A stretch of DNA of 64,000 nt from NCBI GenBank assembly GCA_034926605.1, contig JAYFQV010000001.1, positions 62,001 through 126,000 of the forward strand, written 5' to 3'. Below, one piece after another: positions 54,046 to 62,844 of this stretch. The translations under genes were made by a program, and so were the position numbers. Origin of the DNA: CALXXL01 sp034926605 (lineage in GTDB: Bacteria > Verrucomicrobiota > Lentisphaeria > Victivallales > Victivallaceae). The number at the start of each line of letters is the position of its first letter. Position 1 is the first letter of the stretch. The notes under the pieces were generated by a model that was not told the origin of the DNA, made no database searches, and was given only the letters and a program-made list of their open reading frames with translations.

Positions 54046-55464
54046 ATGGCCAAGCTACTCTTTTTGGCAGTGGTCTTTCCGATCGTTATCCCGGTCTGCA
54101 TAATGTTCATCAAAGCAGTACCGAAGGCAAGGCTCTACTTCTTTGTGGCAATGCTTTACATGATAAGCATGAACATTGCAAACGTGACGGTGTTCTCCTT
54201 CTTTCCGGAACCTGATTGGACCGGCACCGCGCGCGGATACACCATCACCGTGGTGGACATTCTGGCATTGATCGTCGTAGGCAGCATGCTGTTCATGGAA
54301 GACTACCGATTCTCTTTCTTCCCGCGCGGCTGGTGGCTTTACGGGCTGTATTTCATGTTCGGTCTGTTTTCCGGCATCAACGCCGAGCTGCCGCTTCACT
54401 GGTCTTTCGAGGTGGAGAGAATGATATTCATGTATATTTTCTTCTTGGCCTCATATAATTTCATAACCTACCATCGGGATCTCCGGCCGGTCATCTACAC
54501 GATATCGGTGTCTTTGTTCATAATGTTCGTTGTTGGCGTTTACCAGAAATATCTCGGCGGAAAATTCCAGATATCCAGCACAATGCCGCATCAGAACTCG
54601 ATGGGACTGTTCTGCATCATGTACTCGTCCATTCTTCTCGGGGCGCTTTTCAACGAGCCCCTGCGCCCGCGCGACTACGCGATAATGTTCCCCGGACTGA
54701 TCGGTGGCGCGGCACTGCTGGTATTTTCGCTTTCTCGCGGCGGAATGGTCTGCTTTGTCATGGCAATCATGATCGTGCTGGTGCTGAGCCTGATTTACGG
54801 AGGGATGTCCAGACGCAAGGTGGCGCTGGTGGTGGTCATGTCCCTCGCCGTGATACTGCCGGCCATAAAGGCCGCGCCCCAACTTATACGAAGATTCGAA
54901 AACGCGCCGGAGGCTTCCAAAATAACCCGCATCAACCTTGCGCTTTGCGCAACCAGAATAGCACACGATCATTTTCTGGGCATCGGACTGAACAACTTCG
55001 CCCTGTATTCGGGCTGGGGGTCGCCGTATGCTCCCGAGCAATTCGCCAATTTCAGAGCGACGGACAGCACCCGAAACACCGGTGGCGTTGTTGAAACGAT
55101 CTATCTGCTGGTGGCGGCCGAGTGCGGCTGGGGCGGCCTGGCGGCGTTGCTGGGCTGGTTCTTCTATTATTTCAGGATGGCGCTGCTTAACGTCTTATAT
55201 CTCAAATACCGGCGATGTTTCGGCATATCCATCGGCATATTCGCAGGAATGACCTCGAATTTCATCCACTCCACTCTCGAATGGTCGCTGAAGCAGCACA
55301 GCAACTTCTATCAGCTGATGTTCGTTTTTGCCCTGACCGCCACCATTTATGTCACGAACGTGACCAGACGGTCGGCTGAAAAACGCGAATACGAAGCAAA
55401 ACTTCGCCAGCGGCTGGAGGCTGCAAAACCATGGCATAAGCGTCCTTCCGCCGGGCGACGCTAG
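54046..55464 (+). CDS. O-antigen ligase/polymerase family membrane protein (Wzy/WaaL)
   Basis: A 472-residue polytopic protein with about 10-12 hydrophobic helices and a large external loop around residues 285-350 (NFALYSGWGSPYAPEQFANF) that includes an HxxxN-like pattern typical for the Wzy_C domain: FLGIGLNNF precedes it and NTGGVVETIYLLVAAECG follows it. It ligates or polymerises lipid-linked repeat units on the periplasmic face. Its place at the end of the exopolysaccharide operon, next to Wza- and Wzz-like genes, favours a polymerase role. It begins ten bases after the Wza-like gene and ends 19 bases from a convergent gene. Confidence 0.85.
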   Translation: MAKLLFLAVVFPIVIPVCIMFIKAVPKARLYFFVAMLYMISMNIANVTVFSFFPEPDWTGTARGYTITVVDILALIVVGSMLFMEDYRFSFFPRGWWLYGLYFMFGLFSGINAELPLHWSFEVERMIFMYIFFLASYNFITYHRDLRPVIYTISVSLFIMFVVGVYQKYLGGKFQISSTMPHQNSMGLFCIMYSSILLGALFNEPLRPRDYAIMFPGLIGGAALLVFSLSRGGMVCFVMAIMIVLVLSLIYGGMSRRKVALVVVMSLAVILPAIKAAPQLIRRFENAPEASKITRINLALCATRIAHDHFLGIGLNNFALYSGWGSPYAPEQFANFRATDSTRNTGGVVETIYLLVAAECGWGGLAALLGWFFYYFRMALLNVLYLKYRRCFGISIGIFAGMTSNFIHSTLEWSLKQHSNFYQLMFVFALTATIYVTNVTRRSAEKREYEAKLRQRLEAAKPWHKRPSAGRR

Positions 55465-55482
55465 GCCGGCTCCGATGCCGTA

Positions 55483-57036
55483 TCACATCCTGGCGGCGCG
55501 AAGCCGCAGTTTTTCGTTCAGCGTCTGCATGTTAATCATGCGCGACTTCCGGGTAAAGCCAAGTTTTATCATCACGATGGTGGACAAAAAGTTCAATGCT
55601 TTCTTGGTGGCGGTTCCGGCTTTCATCCGGGTGGAACCGGCCACGGCTTCAGCGCCTGAACGCAGAGGGATAAGGGCATCGACAGTGGTTCTGGCCTCCG
55701 GACTCTCCTGAATCAGCACGGTAAACGCGCCGCGAAACTTGGCGTAGTTCAATCCGCTGGTGACAAAAAACGCGCCGCCGGAAGCGGAGACGCCGATAAC
55801 GGTATCGCGCTCGTCAAGATTGAGCAGCAAGAGTTCCGGCACGCTGGAGGCATCCTCTTCCCCGTCGCTTTCGATGGTCAACGCCGCGTCATCGTTGCCG
55901 CCGGCAATCAAAGCCACCGCGCGGTGTGGTTCAATCCCATAGGTGCACGGCAGCTCCACCGCGTCCACCGCTCCAAGCCGACCGCTGGTGCCGGCACCGA
56001 TATAGATCAACCGGCCGCCGCGCGCAAAGTTGGCTGCGGCGCGATCCGCCGCCAACGCCAGTGCCGGCAATGACGCGGCAAAACGCTCACCGGCCGCACA
56101 CTCCGCCTCACTGAATCTGCGCGCAAGCTCGCATGAGTCAAGGTCGGTAAGCTCGAGGTCTCCGAACAAAGAACGTTCGGTGGTGGAGTCCGGATTTGGC
56201 GGCAGTTTGACGCCCTGAAAGGCGATGGCCTCCGCCAGCAGACCGGCTCCGATCAGCGGCAACCCTTTGGCGGAAACTTCGATCCGGATTGGGGTCCCCA
56301 GTTCCGGAACCGGCTCCGCAGTACGGGATGACAGCGCCAGTCGCAGGTCAAATCCGCCGGACGCTGCCGCCGCGGCCAACCCTCCGGTTATCACTGCGGC
56401 ATCGAGTTTATACAGAATACACACGGTTTTTACGACGCAGGCAAGATCGTCGAGATATTTTTCAAGCTCCGGCGGATTGTCGTGGAACAGCTGGGCGAGA
56501 TCGCGTCCGGCTCCAAGTCTCACCGCGCTGGCGATGCTGTCATAAGAAGCGCCGTCCGGCAGCCTTACCGATCCCGCCAGCGCCAACATCCGGGCCGGAC
56601 GAATGCGGTGCGAACCGCGAATGACCGAGCATCCCAGCCCCGTGCCTACCGCGATAAGCGCGCAGTTGTCGCCGGGGCCGACCAGCTCAAGACGGTGCGC
56701 CGCGATCATGGCTGCGTCGGCGTCGTTGATAAGTACACACGGAGCGTTGAATTTGCGCTCCACGGCATCTTTCCAGGCGGTGCGGCACAGCGGAGTGAGA
56801 TGCCCGGCGGAGCGGGCCACTTTCGTTCCGGCATAGTCCACAATTCCGGCGGTGGAGACGCCAATACCGGCGATCGACTCCGCACCCAACTGCGAAGCCG
56901 CCTCGAACACGGCGTTCTCCACGTCGCCGGTATCCAGACGACTGGGCACCCGCACGGTGGCGGAAAGTTCGGTCCCGTCATACAGAGCTGCCTTCAGCCA
57001 GGTGCCCCCGATATCGATAGCCAGATAATTTTTCAT
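55483..57036 (-). CDS. Fusion of ROK-type sugar kinase and MurNAc-6-phosphate etherase (MurQ-like)
   Basis: A 517-residue two-domain protein. Residues 1-278 are a ROK-fold kinase with the ATP motif IDIGGTWLK at 7-15, the catalytic D105 in LINDADAA and GTGLG at 131-135; the ROK zinc motif CxCGxxGCxE is missing. Residues 282-517 are a SIS-domain etherase: GAGTSGRLGAVDAVELP at 348 with catalytic E361, an acidic IESDGEED loop near 388, and SASG at 417. MurQ normally has about 60 more C-terminal residues. Together the parts could phosphorylate an amino sugar and cleave MurNAc-6-P to GlcNAc-6-P in wall recycling. GAGG sits five bases before the ATG. Confidence 0.85.
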   Translation of the reverse strand: MKNYLAIDIGGTWLKAALYDGTELSATVRVPSRLDTGDVENAVFEAASQLGAESIAGIGVSTAGIVDYAGTKVARSAGHLTPLCRTAWKDAVERKFNAPCVLINDADAAMIAAHRLELVGPGDNCALIAVGTGLGCSVIRGSHRIRPARMLALAGSVRLPDGASYDSIASAVRLGAGRDLAQLFHDNPPELEKYLDDLACVVKTVCILYKLDAAVITGGLAAAAASGGFDLRLALSSRTAEPVPELGTPIRIEVSAKGLPLIGAGLLAEAIAFQGVKLPPNPDSTTERSLFGDLELTDLDSCELARRFSEAECAAGERFAASLPALALAADRAAANFARGGRLIYIGAGTSGRLGAVDAVELPCTYGIEPHRAVALIAGGNDDAALTIESDGEEDASSVPELLLLNLDERDTVIGVSASGGAFFVTSGLNYAKFRGAFTVLIQESPEARTTVDALIPLRSGAEAVAGSTRMKAGTATKKALNFLSTIVMIKLGFTRKSRMINMQTLNEKLRLRAARM

Positions 57037-57043
57037 GTTCACC

Positions 57044-58105
57044 TCAATAAAGAAGCATGCAGTCGCCATAACTGTAAAAACGCATTTCAGCCTCAACCGC
57101 CTTGCGGTATGCCGCCAGCACCATCTCGCGCTCGCAGAAACAGGAAACCAGCATCAGCAGCGTGCTTTTAGGCAGATGGAAATTGGTAAGCAGCATATCC
57201 ACCGCCGCCGGACGGTACGGCGGATACAGAAAAATGTCGGTCGCGCCGGAACCGGCTGCCACCCCGCCGTTCTGAACGCAGCTTTCAAGCACCCGGACAG
57301 TGGTGGTACCCACCGCCAGCACCTTACGCCCGTTTCGGCGGGTGGTGTTCACCAAATCGGCCACCGAAGGCGGCAGTATATAGTGCTCTGAATGCATGAC
57401 ATGTTTCGACACATCGTCAACGCTGACGGGCTTGAAAGTGCCGGGCCCGACGTGCAAAGTCAACGTGGCACGGTTCACGCCCTTGGCAGAGAGTCTTTCA
57501 AGTATCTCGGGAGTAAAGTGCAATCCAGCGGTCGGCGCGGCCACCGCGCCGGAATATTTTGCGAACACCGTCTGATACCGTTCCAGATCTTCGCCGTCGG
57601 CTTCGCGGCGAATGTAAGGCGGCAGCGGCATATGACCGCATTCGCGCTGAACAGACTCGTAGTCGGCGGTGTCGAACTCAATGGCGAAAGCCTCATCCTC
57701 CAGACGGCCGATCACGGTATACCAATGGTCACACAACTCGCCTTCCAAATTCAGGAGCCTGACTCTGGTGCCGGCCTTGGCCCGCTTGCCAGGCTTGAGA
57801 AACGCCTTCCAGCGCGCGCCACCGGACCCCGGCACCAATTCGATCTGCAGCGCCTCAAAACGAGCGCCAGCCATATCGCCGTTCTTGAGGCCGTACAATC
57901 GGCAGCTCATCACTTTGGTGTCGTTGGAGACCATCGCATCGCCGGGGCTCAGAAAATCCATTATCGCCGGAAACGGCAATATCTCGGTCTCGCCGGTAAG
58001 ACGATTCAGCGTCATCATCCGGGAACCGTCACGGCGCGCGGCAGGATGCTGGGCAACCAGCTCCGGCGGCAGGTTGTAATCGAACAAAGCGGTTGAAAGC
58101 GTCAT
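57044..58105 (-). CDS. queA: S-adenosylmethionine:tRNA ribosyltransferase-isomerase
   Basis: QueA makes epoxyqueuosine in tRNA by transferring a ribosyl group from SAM to preQ1 at position 34. The 353-residue protein has the family signatures FDYNLPPELVAQHP near the start, SNDTKVMSCRLYG near 60, ATPTAGLHFTPE-like sequence near 190, LHVGPGTFKPV near 220 and TNFHLPKSTLLMLVSCF near 309. No other queuosine gene is in the window. The ATG overlaps the rhomboid stop as ATGA, and the ROK-MurQ gene starts seven bases after the queA stop, so these form one transcript. Confidence 0.95.
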   Translation of the reverse strand: MTLSTALFDYNLPPELVAQHPAARRDGSRMMTLNRLTGETEILPFPAIMDFLSPGDAMVSNDTKVMSCRLYGLKNGDMAGARFEALQIELVPGSGGARWKAFLKPGKRAKAGTRVRLLNLEGELCDHWYTVIGRLEDEAFAIEFDTADYESVQRECGHMPLPPYIRREADGEDLERYQTVFAKYSGAVAAPTAGLHFTPEILERLSAKGVNRATLTLHVGPGTFKPVSVDDVSKHVMHSEHYILPPSVADLVNTTRRNGRKVLAVGTTTVRVLESCVQNGGVAAGSGATDIFLYPPYRPAAVDMLLTNFHLPKSTLLMLVSCFCEREMVLAAYRKAVEAEMRFYSYGDCMLLY

Positions 58106-58911
58106 CGCGATTCACGGTCTCCGCGCATGCGTTCACGCGCCTGCCGCAGGAATTCCATCTCTTCCTGTGTCAGGCTGTTGATTCCGTGCCTGGATATTTT
58201 GTCGAGTAAGGCGTCAAGCCGGTTGCGGCCCGAATCCTTCGGTTCGTCCTCGTTTTTCCACAACTTCGGCCCGGGCCGCATGAAACGGAACAGATCGAAG
58301 CGGAAACTGCGTTTCAGCACAAACTTTATGAAAAAATACCCGCCTATGAACCCGCCGAGGTGCGCCAAATGCGCCACACCGTCCCATTGACCGGATATCT
58401 CGTTAAAAATCTCTAAGATCGCAACAACTATCACCAGTGTCCGGGCCTTTATCGGAACCGGAAAAATCAACAGCACGAACGGAATGTTCGGCGCCAGCAT
58501 TGCCACCGCCATCATCACACCGAATATCGCGCCGGACGCGCCCACCAAGGACGCCCCAATATTCCAGTAAACCGCCACATACACCAGATTGCCCAGCAGT
58601 CCGGATATGAAATACAACGCCAGAAACCTGGCCCGCCCCAGCAGCGGCGCCACGATCATGCCAAAAAGATACAATGCCCACATATTAAATGCCAGGTGCA
58701 ATAATCCCCCGTGCATGAACATGGCGGTCACCAGTTCGAACCAGTAACCATGCCTCAGGTTGACGGTGCTTAACGCCAGCAGGTTGAACAAAGACTGATT
58801 GTTTATGGTGAACAAATACACCAAAACGTTTATGACTATCAGCCCGATTACGGTGGTGCGCCCTTCCGCCGGATTGATGCGGCGGAACATGTTGCCCTGG
58901 CCTTCCTGCAT
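58102..58911 (-). CDS. Rhomboid-family intramembrane serine protease
   Basis: A 269-residue membrane protease with six helices. The catalytic serine is S126 in GASGAIFG, paired with H184 in AHLAHLGGF; H72 and N76 in LHLAFNMW form the oxyanion site. It cleaves single-pass membrane substrates within the bilayer. The C-terminal 70 residues are cytosolic and basic. The start at 58911 has GAGG seven bases upstream; a longer frame reaching 59097 would run through the iorB gene. It starts five bases after the iorB stop, in a chain iorA-iorB-rhomboid-queA. Confidence 0.9.
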   Translation of the reverse strand: MQEGQGNMFRRINPAEGRTTVIGLIVINVLVYLFTINNQSLFNLLALSTVNLRHGYWFELVTAMFMHGGLLHLAFNMWALYLFGMIVAPLLGRARFLALYFISGLLGNLVYVAVYWNIGASLVGASGAIFGVMMAVAMLAPNIPFVLLIFPVPIKARTLVIVVAILEIFNEISGQWDGVAHLAHLGGFIGGYFFIKFVLKRSFRFDLFRFMRPGPKLWKNEDEPKDSGRNRLDALLDKISRHGINSLTQEEMEFLRQARERMRGDRESR

Positions 58912-58915
58912 GCGG

Positions 58916-59386
58916 TTACCTCGCATCGCGTCCGAGCGCGAAGGCGGCCAGGTTGGCATCATGCAGTTTCGGCGCGAGTTCGGCGCGGACGGCCGAATCC
59001 CAATCTGATTCCGCAATGTCGAGATAACGGCTGAGTCTGCCCAGCAACGCGATGTTAAGCGACTTGCGGTTGGCCAGTTTGGTCGCGTCCACGTCATCGG
59101 GCAGTATCATCACGCCGCCGATCTTCAGCTTGGAACGGTTGACCTCCACCTGGGTCGGATCGGTTATCACCAGAAAATCACTTTCGCCTTCCGGAATCAT
59201 CGGGCTGGCGACTTTTGAACCGAAACGCACTTCGCTGGAAACCGACCCTCCGCGCTGACTCATGCCGTGCACTTCGCTTTTCTTGACGTCGAACCCGGCG
59301 GCGAACAGCACGCGCGCCAGCACGTCGGTGGCGGTAATCACTCCCTGCCCGCCGAGGCCGGCAAAAGTTATATTGACGGTGTTCAT
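58916..59386 (-). CDS. iorB: Indolepyruvate oxidoreductase subunit beta
   Basis: A 156-residue gamma-type subunit of 2-oxoacid:ferredoxin oxidoreductases. Signature segments are FAGLGGQGVITATDVLA near residue 8, KKSEVHGMSQRGGSVSSEV near 35 and FLVITDPTQVEVNR near 71. With IorA it oxidatively decarboxylates aryl pyruvates, or synthesises them in reverse, using ferredoxin and CoA. It is short for IorB (about 190 residues). Its ATG overlaps the iorA stop, fixing the start. The final product specificity cannot be told. Confidence 0.88.
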   Translation of the reverse strand: MNTVNITFAGLGGQGVITATDVLARVLFAAGFDVKKSEVHGMSQRGGSVSSEVRFGSKVASPMIPEGESDFLVITDPTQVEVNRSKLKIGGVMILPDDVDATKLANRKSLNIALLGRLSRYLDIAESDWDSAVRAELAPKLHDANLAAFALGRDAR

Positions 59387-60975
59387 TTATGTTCCTCCTC
59401 ATGGATCGGCTCATAAGCCTTGGATTTGACCATGCCGATAATGCACGGACGACGCACGATAATCACCGAAAGGTCATCCGACGCCAGGCGTTTAGCCACC
59501 AGAGCCTTGTACTCTTCAAATTGCGCGGTGGAATCTATCACATCCACATTGTCCACGCCCATGCCACGCAGCACCGACTCAAGGTCGAGCACCCCGGCGG
59601 CTGGCGTATGATCAAGTTTCCTCCCGGTGCCGGGATGTTCCTGCATTCCGGTCATGGCGGTGATGGAATTGTCGAGAATCAACAGCACATGGCCGGTTTT
59701 CGGGCGATTGTAAACCATCTCCACCACGCCGTTGATGCCGGTGTGCCAGAAGGTCGAATCACCGATGACGCTGACCACTTTGCGCGCCTCCGCTTCCGGA
59801 AGCGCGTGCCGCATACCCAGCGCCACCGTGACGCTGGCGCCCATGCAGACGCAGCTGTCTATCGCCGAGAACGGCGGCAGCACACCAAGAGTATAGCACC
59901 CGATATCGCCGGAAACTATGCATCCTAGATCGCGCAGCCCTTCAAACGACTTGCGGTGCGGACAGCCGGGGCAAAGCTCCGGCGGTTTGCCCGGAACCGG
60001 CGCGGGTTCCGGGGTGACATCGCCGGCAAGCATCCGGCGCACTCTGGAAACATTGAGCTCTCCGAACCGGTAAATCTCCGGGCGGGGCACCACTTTTATG
60101 CCGTTTGCGTTGCATATTTCCTCCAGCACCGGGTCGCCCTCCTCGACCACGAAGCACTTTTCGAACCGGGCGGCGAATTTGCGCATCGCCTCCACCGGCG
60201 CCGGATGGCACATTTTGACTTGAAGAATCGCCGCCATCGGCGCGGCCTCCAGCGCATGCATCGCACCAACGCCGGAAGCAATAATGCCGAATTCCCCCTC
60301 GGGGTTGCCGATCTCTTCGCACATGGCATTGGCCACAGCCTCGATCTCATGCAGCTTGGCGCGCAGACGGCGATGGGCCTTGCGGGCGAAAGCCGGAATC
60401 ATGACTCTGGTCAACGGATCGCGGGTATAACCGGTGGCCGGGGACGGCTTCGGCTCGCCGCGGCGCTGCACAACGCTTTTGGAATGGCATACCCGGGTGG
60501 TCATGCGAAGCAGTACGATCATATTGTGCTCGCGGCCCAGTTCAAACGCCTTCAGCGTAAGATCGTAAGCCTGCTGGCTGTCCGCCGGTTCAAGCATCAT
60601 CACGCCGGCAGCCTTGGCATAGCGGCGATTGTCCTGCTCGTTCTGGCTGGAGGCCATACCGGGATCGTCGGCGGTGATCACCACCAACCCGCCCGGGATG
60701 GTGATGTAGGCCAAAGTGAACAGCGGATCGGCCGCTACGTTCAAACCGACATGCTTCATGGTTACCAGCGCATTGCCTCCGGTGAAAGCCACGCCGGCGG
60801 CCACTTCCATCGCACATTTCTCGTTCGGCGCCCATTCGGCATTGCCGCCGAGCCTGGCCACCCGGTCAAGTATTTCCGATGACGGCGTGCCGGGATATCC
60901 GACGCCGAGGGTAAGCCCGGCGTCCATCGCCGCAAGCGCCACCGCCTCATTGCCGCTCAAAAACAGTTTTTCCAT
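59383..60975 (-). CDS. iorA: Indolepyruvate:ferredoxin oxidoreductase subunit alpha, lacking the ferredoxin domain
   Basis: A 530-residue subunit with a pyrimidine-binding domain (about 1-180, LSGNEAVALAAMDAGLTLG), a central domain and the TPP-binding domain (about 325-530, CPGCPHRKSFEGL near 332, then GDSTFWHTGINGVVEM and LILDNSITAMTGMQEHPG). IorA proteins normally end with two [4Fe-4S] ferredoxin motifs; this one stops at RRPCIIGMVKSKAYEPIHEE with no CxxCxxC. Either another protein carries electrons, or clusters elsewhere suffice. iorA leads iorB with a four-base overlap. A sodium symporter lies one base upstream. Confidence 0.88.
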   Translation of the reverse strand: MEKLFLSGNEAVALAAMDAGLTLGVGYPGTPSSEILDRVARLGGNAEWAPNEKCAMEVAAGVAFTGGNALVTMKHVGLNVAADPLFTLAYITIPGGLVVITADDPGMASSQNEQDNRRYAKAAGVMMLEPADSQQAYDLTLKAFELGREHNMIVLLRMTTRVCHSKSVVQRRGEPKPSPATGYTRDPLTRVMIPAFARKAHRRLRAKLHEIEAVANAMCEEIGNPEGEFGIIASGVGAMHALEAAPMAAILQVKMCHPAPVEAMRKFAARFEKCFVVEEGDPVLEEICNANGIKVVPRPEIYRFGELNVSRVRRMLAGDVTPEPAPVPGKPPELCPGCPHRKSFEGLRDLGCIVSGDIGCYTLGVLPPFSAIDSCVCMGASVTVALGMRHALPEAEARKVVSVIGDSTFWHTGINGVVEMVYNRPKTGHVLLILDNSITAMTGMQEHPGTGRKLDHTPAAGVLDLESVLRGMGVDNVDVIDSTAQFEEYKALVAKRLASDDLSVIIVRRPCIIGMVKSKAYEPIHEEEHK

Positions 60976-60976
60976 A

Positions 60977-62578
60977 TTATTGCTCCTTCTTCAAACTCGC
61001 AAAACAACTCTCGGCACACGCCATGTCCGGTTTGGTCAGCAGACTCACCACCACCAGCACCACCACGGAAACCGGCAGGGAATACACCAGACTGTCCACA
61101 AACGGCCACATGCCGATAGACACCAGTTCGGTCCGCCCGAACAACAGCTTGCACAATCCCAGCATGCCGGACTCGGCACGATGCATGAACAACAGTGAAA
61201 AAATACTTACAGCCGCGCCGGAAACCATACTTGCCCAGACTCCGGCCCGGGTCACGCGCTTCCAGTAAAGCGCGGCGGCATATGCCGGCAGAAAACTGGC
61301 GGCGCAGATGCCGAAAAAGATCGCGGTTGCCCGCGCAATGTAGCTGCCCGGCAACACGTGCCCCAGCAAAACGCTGGCCACGATCGCGAATATGATCCCG
61401 GCCTTGGTCAAAGCCACGGAGCCGAACTTCTTCATGCCGAGGTTGCCGAAGAAATCGTGCCCGATGCTGGTGCCGGTAACGTGCAGCAGCGCGCTCATGG
61501 TGGACATAGCCGCCGAGAGCAGCGTGACGGTGAAGATATATACGAACCATTTCGGCAGAGCAAGCGTGATGAATGTGGGAATGATGCGGTCTATATTGCC
61601 GTCCGGCACCATTTCGCAGGCGATCTTGCCCCAGTTGCGGTAGAACCAGACATTGGAGAGAGCGCCCACCACATAGGCGCCGCCGGCGGTCAGCATGATG
61701 AACACCGCCCCCACCCAGATGGCGCGGTTGAGCTCGTGATTGTTCTTCACAGTCATGAAACGCACCGCCAGCTGCGGCTGTGCCAATGCACCGATACCCA
61801 CGCCCAGCATCAGACTGGATACCAGCGTCCACCACCACTGCGAATTGAAGCGCGGCATGGAGGTCCACCCCTGATGCCCGATCGCCTTGAATTTTTCCGG
61901 TACCAATCCGACCATGGAGGTAAGCTCCTTGTGCGTGGAAATGAATCCATTCATTTCACCGTAAGTAAGCACCAGCAACGCCACCATTCCGGCCACCATC
62001 ACGGTGCCGAGCAGCGCATCAACATACATCATGCCGCGCAGTCCGCCCACGATCACATAGACGGTGATCACCGCCGCAAAAACCAGCAGCGCGGTGAAAT
62101 ACGGTATCTTGAGAACCTCTTCCATCACCCGCGCACCGCCCATCAGCACCGCGCTGGTATAGACCGGCATGAAAAGGAATATCACCATCGAAATGAAAAG
62201 CGTCACTCCAGTGGAATTGAAGCGACGTCCCATGAATTCGGGAAATGTTTTGGCGTCCAGGTGCCGCCCCATAGCGCGGGTGCGACGGCCGAAGTACCTG
62301 AATCCGATGAAGATGCCGAACAGGATGTTCATGAATGCCAGCCAGAGAATGCCCATGCCGTAGGTGGCGGCCACACCGCCGAACCCAACGATGGCCGAGG
62401 TGCTTATGAACGCCGCCCCGTAACTCATGGCCATGATGAAGGGATGTATTTCCCGCCCCGCCAGCATATAGTCGCTGGCGTTTTTGGTGCGGCGGTAGCC
62501 CATATAGCTCAGAAAGCCGATCAGCCCGATGAACAACGCAAGCAGGGCGACCATCATAACGGTGTCACTTGCGGGCAT
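60977..62578 (-). CDS. Sodium:solute symporter (SSS family)
   Basis: A 533-residue LeuT-fold symporter with about 13 TM helices. Family traits are YMLAGREIHPFIMAMSYGAA near residue 38 and AQPQLAVRFMTVKN near 267. It imports an organic solute, possibly a carboxylate or amino acid, with sodium. The start at 62578 follows AAAGG by eight bases and overlaps the small accessory gene by 14 bases. It is directly followed by iorA, so the carried substrate may feed that enzyme; aryl-acid or branched-acid import is a reasonable but unproven guess. Confidence 0.9.
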   Translation of the reverse strand: MPASDTVMMVALLALFIGLIGFLSYMGYRRTKNASDYMLAGREIHPFIMAMSYGAAFISTSAIVGFGGVAATYGMGILWLAFMNILFGIFIGFRYFGRRTRAMGRHLDAKTFPEFMGRRFNSTGVTLFISMVIFLFMPVYTSAVLMGGARVMEEVLKIPYFTALLVFAAVITVYVIVGGLRGMMYVDALLGTVMVAGMVALLVLTYGEMNGFISTHKELTSMVGLVPEKFKAIGHQGWTSMPRFNSQWWWTLVSSLMLGVGIGALAQPQLAVRFMTVKNNHELNRAIWVGAVFIMLTAGGAYVVGALSNVWFYRNWGKIACEMVPDGNIDRIIPTFITLALPKWFVYIFTVTLLSAAMSTMSALLHVTGTSIGHDFFGNLGMKKFGSVALTKAGIIFAIVASVLLGHVLPGSYIARATAIFFGICAASFLPAYAAALYWKRVTRAGVWASMVSGAAVSIFSLLFMHRAESGMLGLCKLLFGRTELVSIGMWPFVDSLVYSLPVSVVVLVVVSLLTKPDMACAESCFASLKKEQ

Positions 62579-62705
62579 CGCCTGAACCTTTCGCAACGGC
62601 GTAAAATGCGTATCCGACGCAGAACAATGCGCCAATCACGTTCAGATAGAACGCGGCGGCCACACTCCAGTCACCCAGCCCGAGGCGGAAGATAGATGCA
62701 TCCAT
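62565..62705 (-). CDS. Symporter small accessory protein, 46 residues
   Basis: A tiny single-helix membrane protein encoded just upstream of the symporter: it begins MDASIFRLGLGDW and continues through one hydrophobic helix (about 15-38, including a FCVGYAFY stretch) to a short polar tail GSGDARK. Small proteins with an LGLGDW-type start and a C-terminal basic tail are known as accessory subunits of SSS symporters. AAGG lies eight bases before the ATG. The stop is 14 bases inside the symporter gene, a mark of translational coupling. A strong promoter precedes it. Confidence 0.8.
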   Translation of the reverse strand: MDASIFRLGLGDWSVAAAFYLNVIGALFCVGYAFYAVAKGSGDARK

Positions 62706-62749
62706 TTGGCTTACCTTCAAGGTTATGAATTGGCTTGTATAATATATTT

Positions 62750-62777
62750 AATATAGCACACGTTAGCCGCGATGCAA
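62750..62777 (-). promoter_or_regulatory. Predicted promoter for the symporter-iorAB-queA transcript
   Basis: Minus-strand TTGCAT (62777-62772), 16-base spacer, TATATT (62755-62750) preceded by TGC, an extended -10. The leader to the 46-residue protein is about 40 bases. Confidence 0.6.
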
Positions 62778-62810
62778 GACCGCGCCCGATCAAACCGAAT
62801 ACAAAGCCGT

Positions 62811-62825
62811 CGCCGCAATGCGGCG
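62811..62825 (-). terminator. Possible terminator after the 140-residue protein gene
   Basis: Perfect hairpin CGCCGC-AAT-GCGGCG with a 6-bp stem and 3-base loop, about 20 bases after the stop at 62845 on the minus strand. The following sequence has only short T-runs, so efficiency is doubtful. Confidence 0.3.
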
Positions 62826-62844
62826 CGAGGCAATGAAGAAATAA

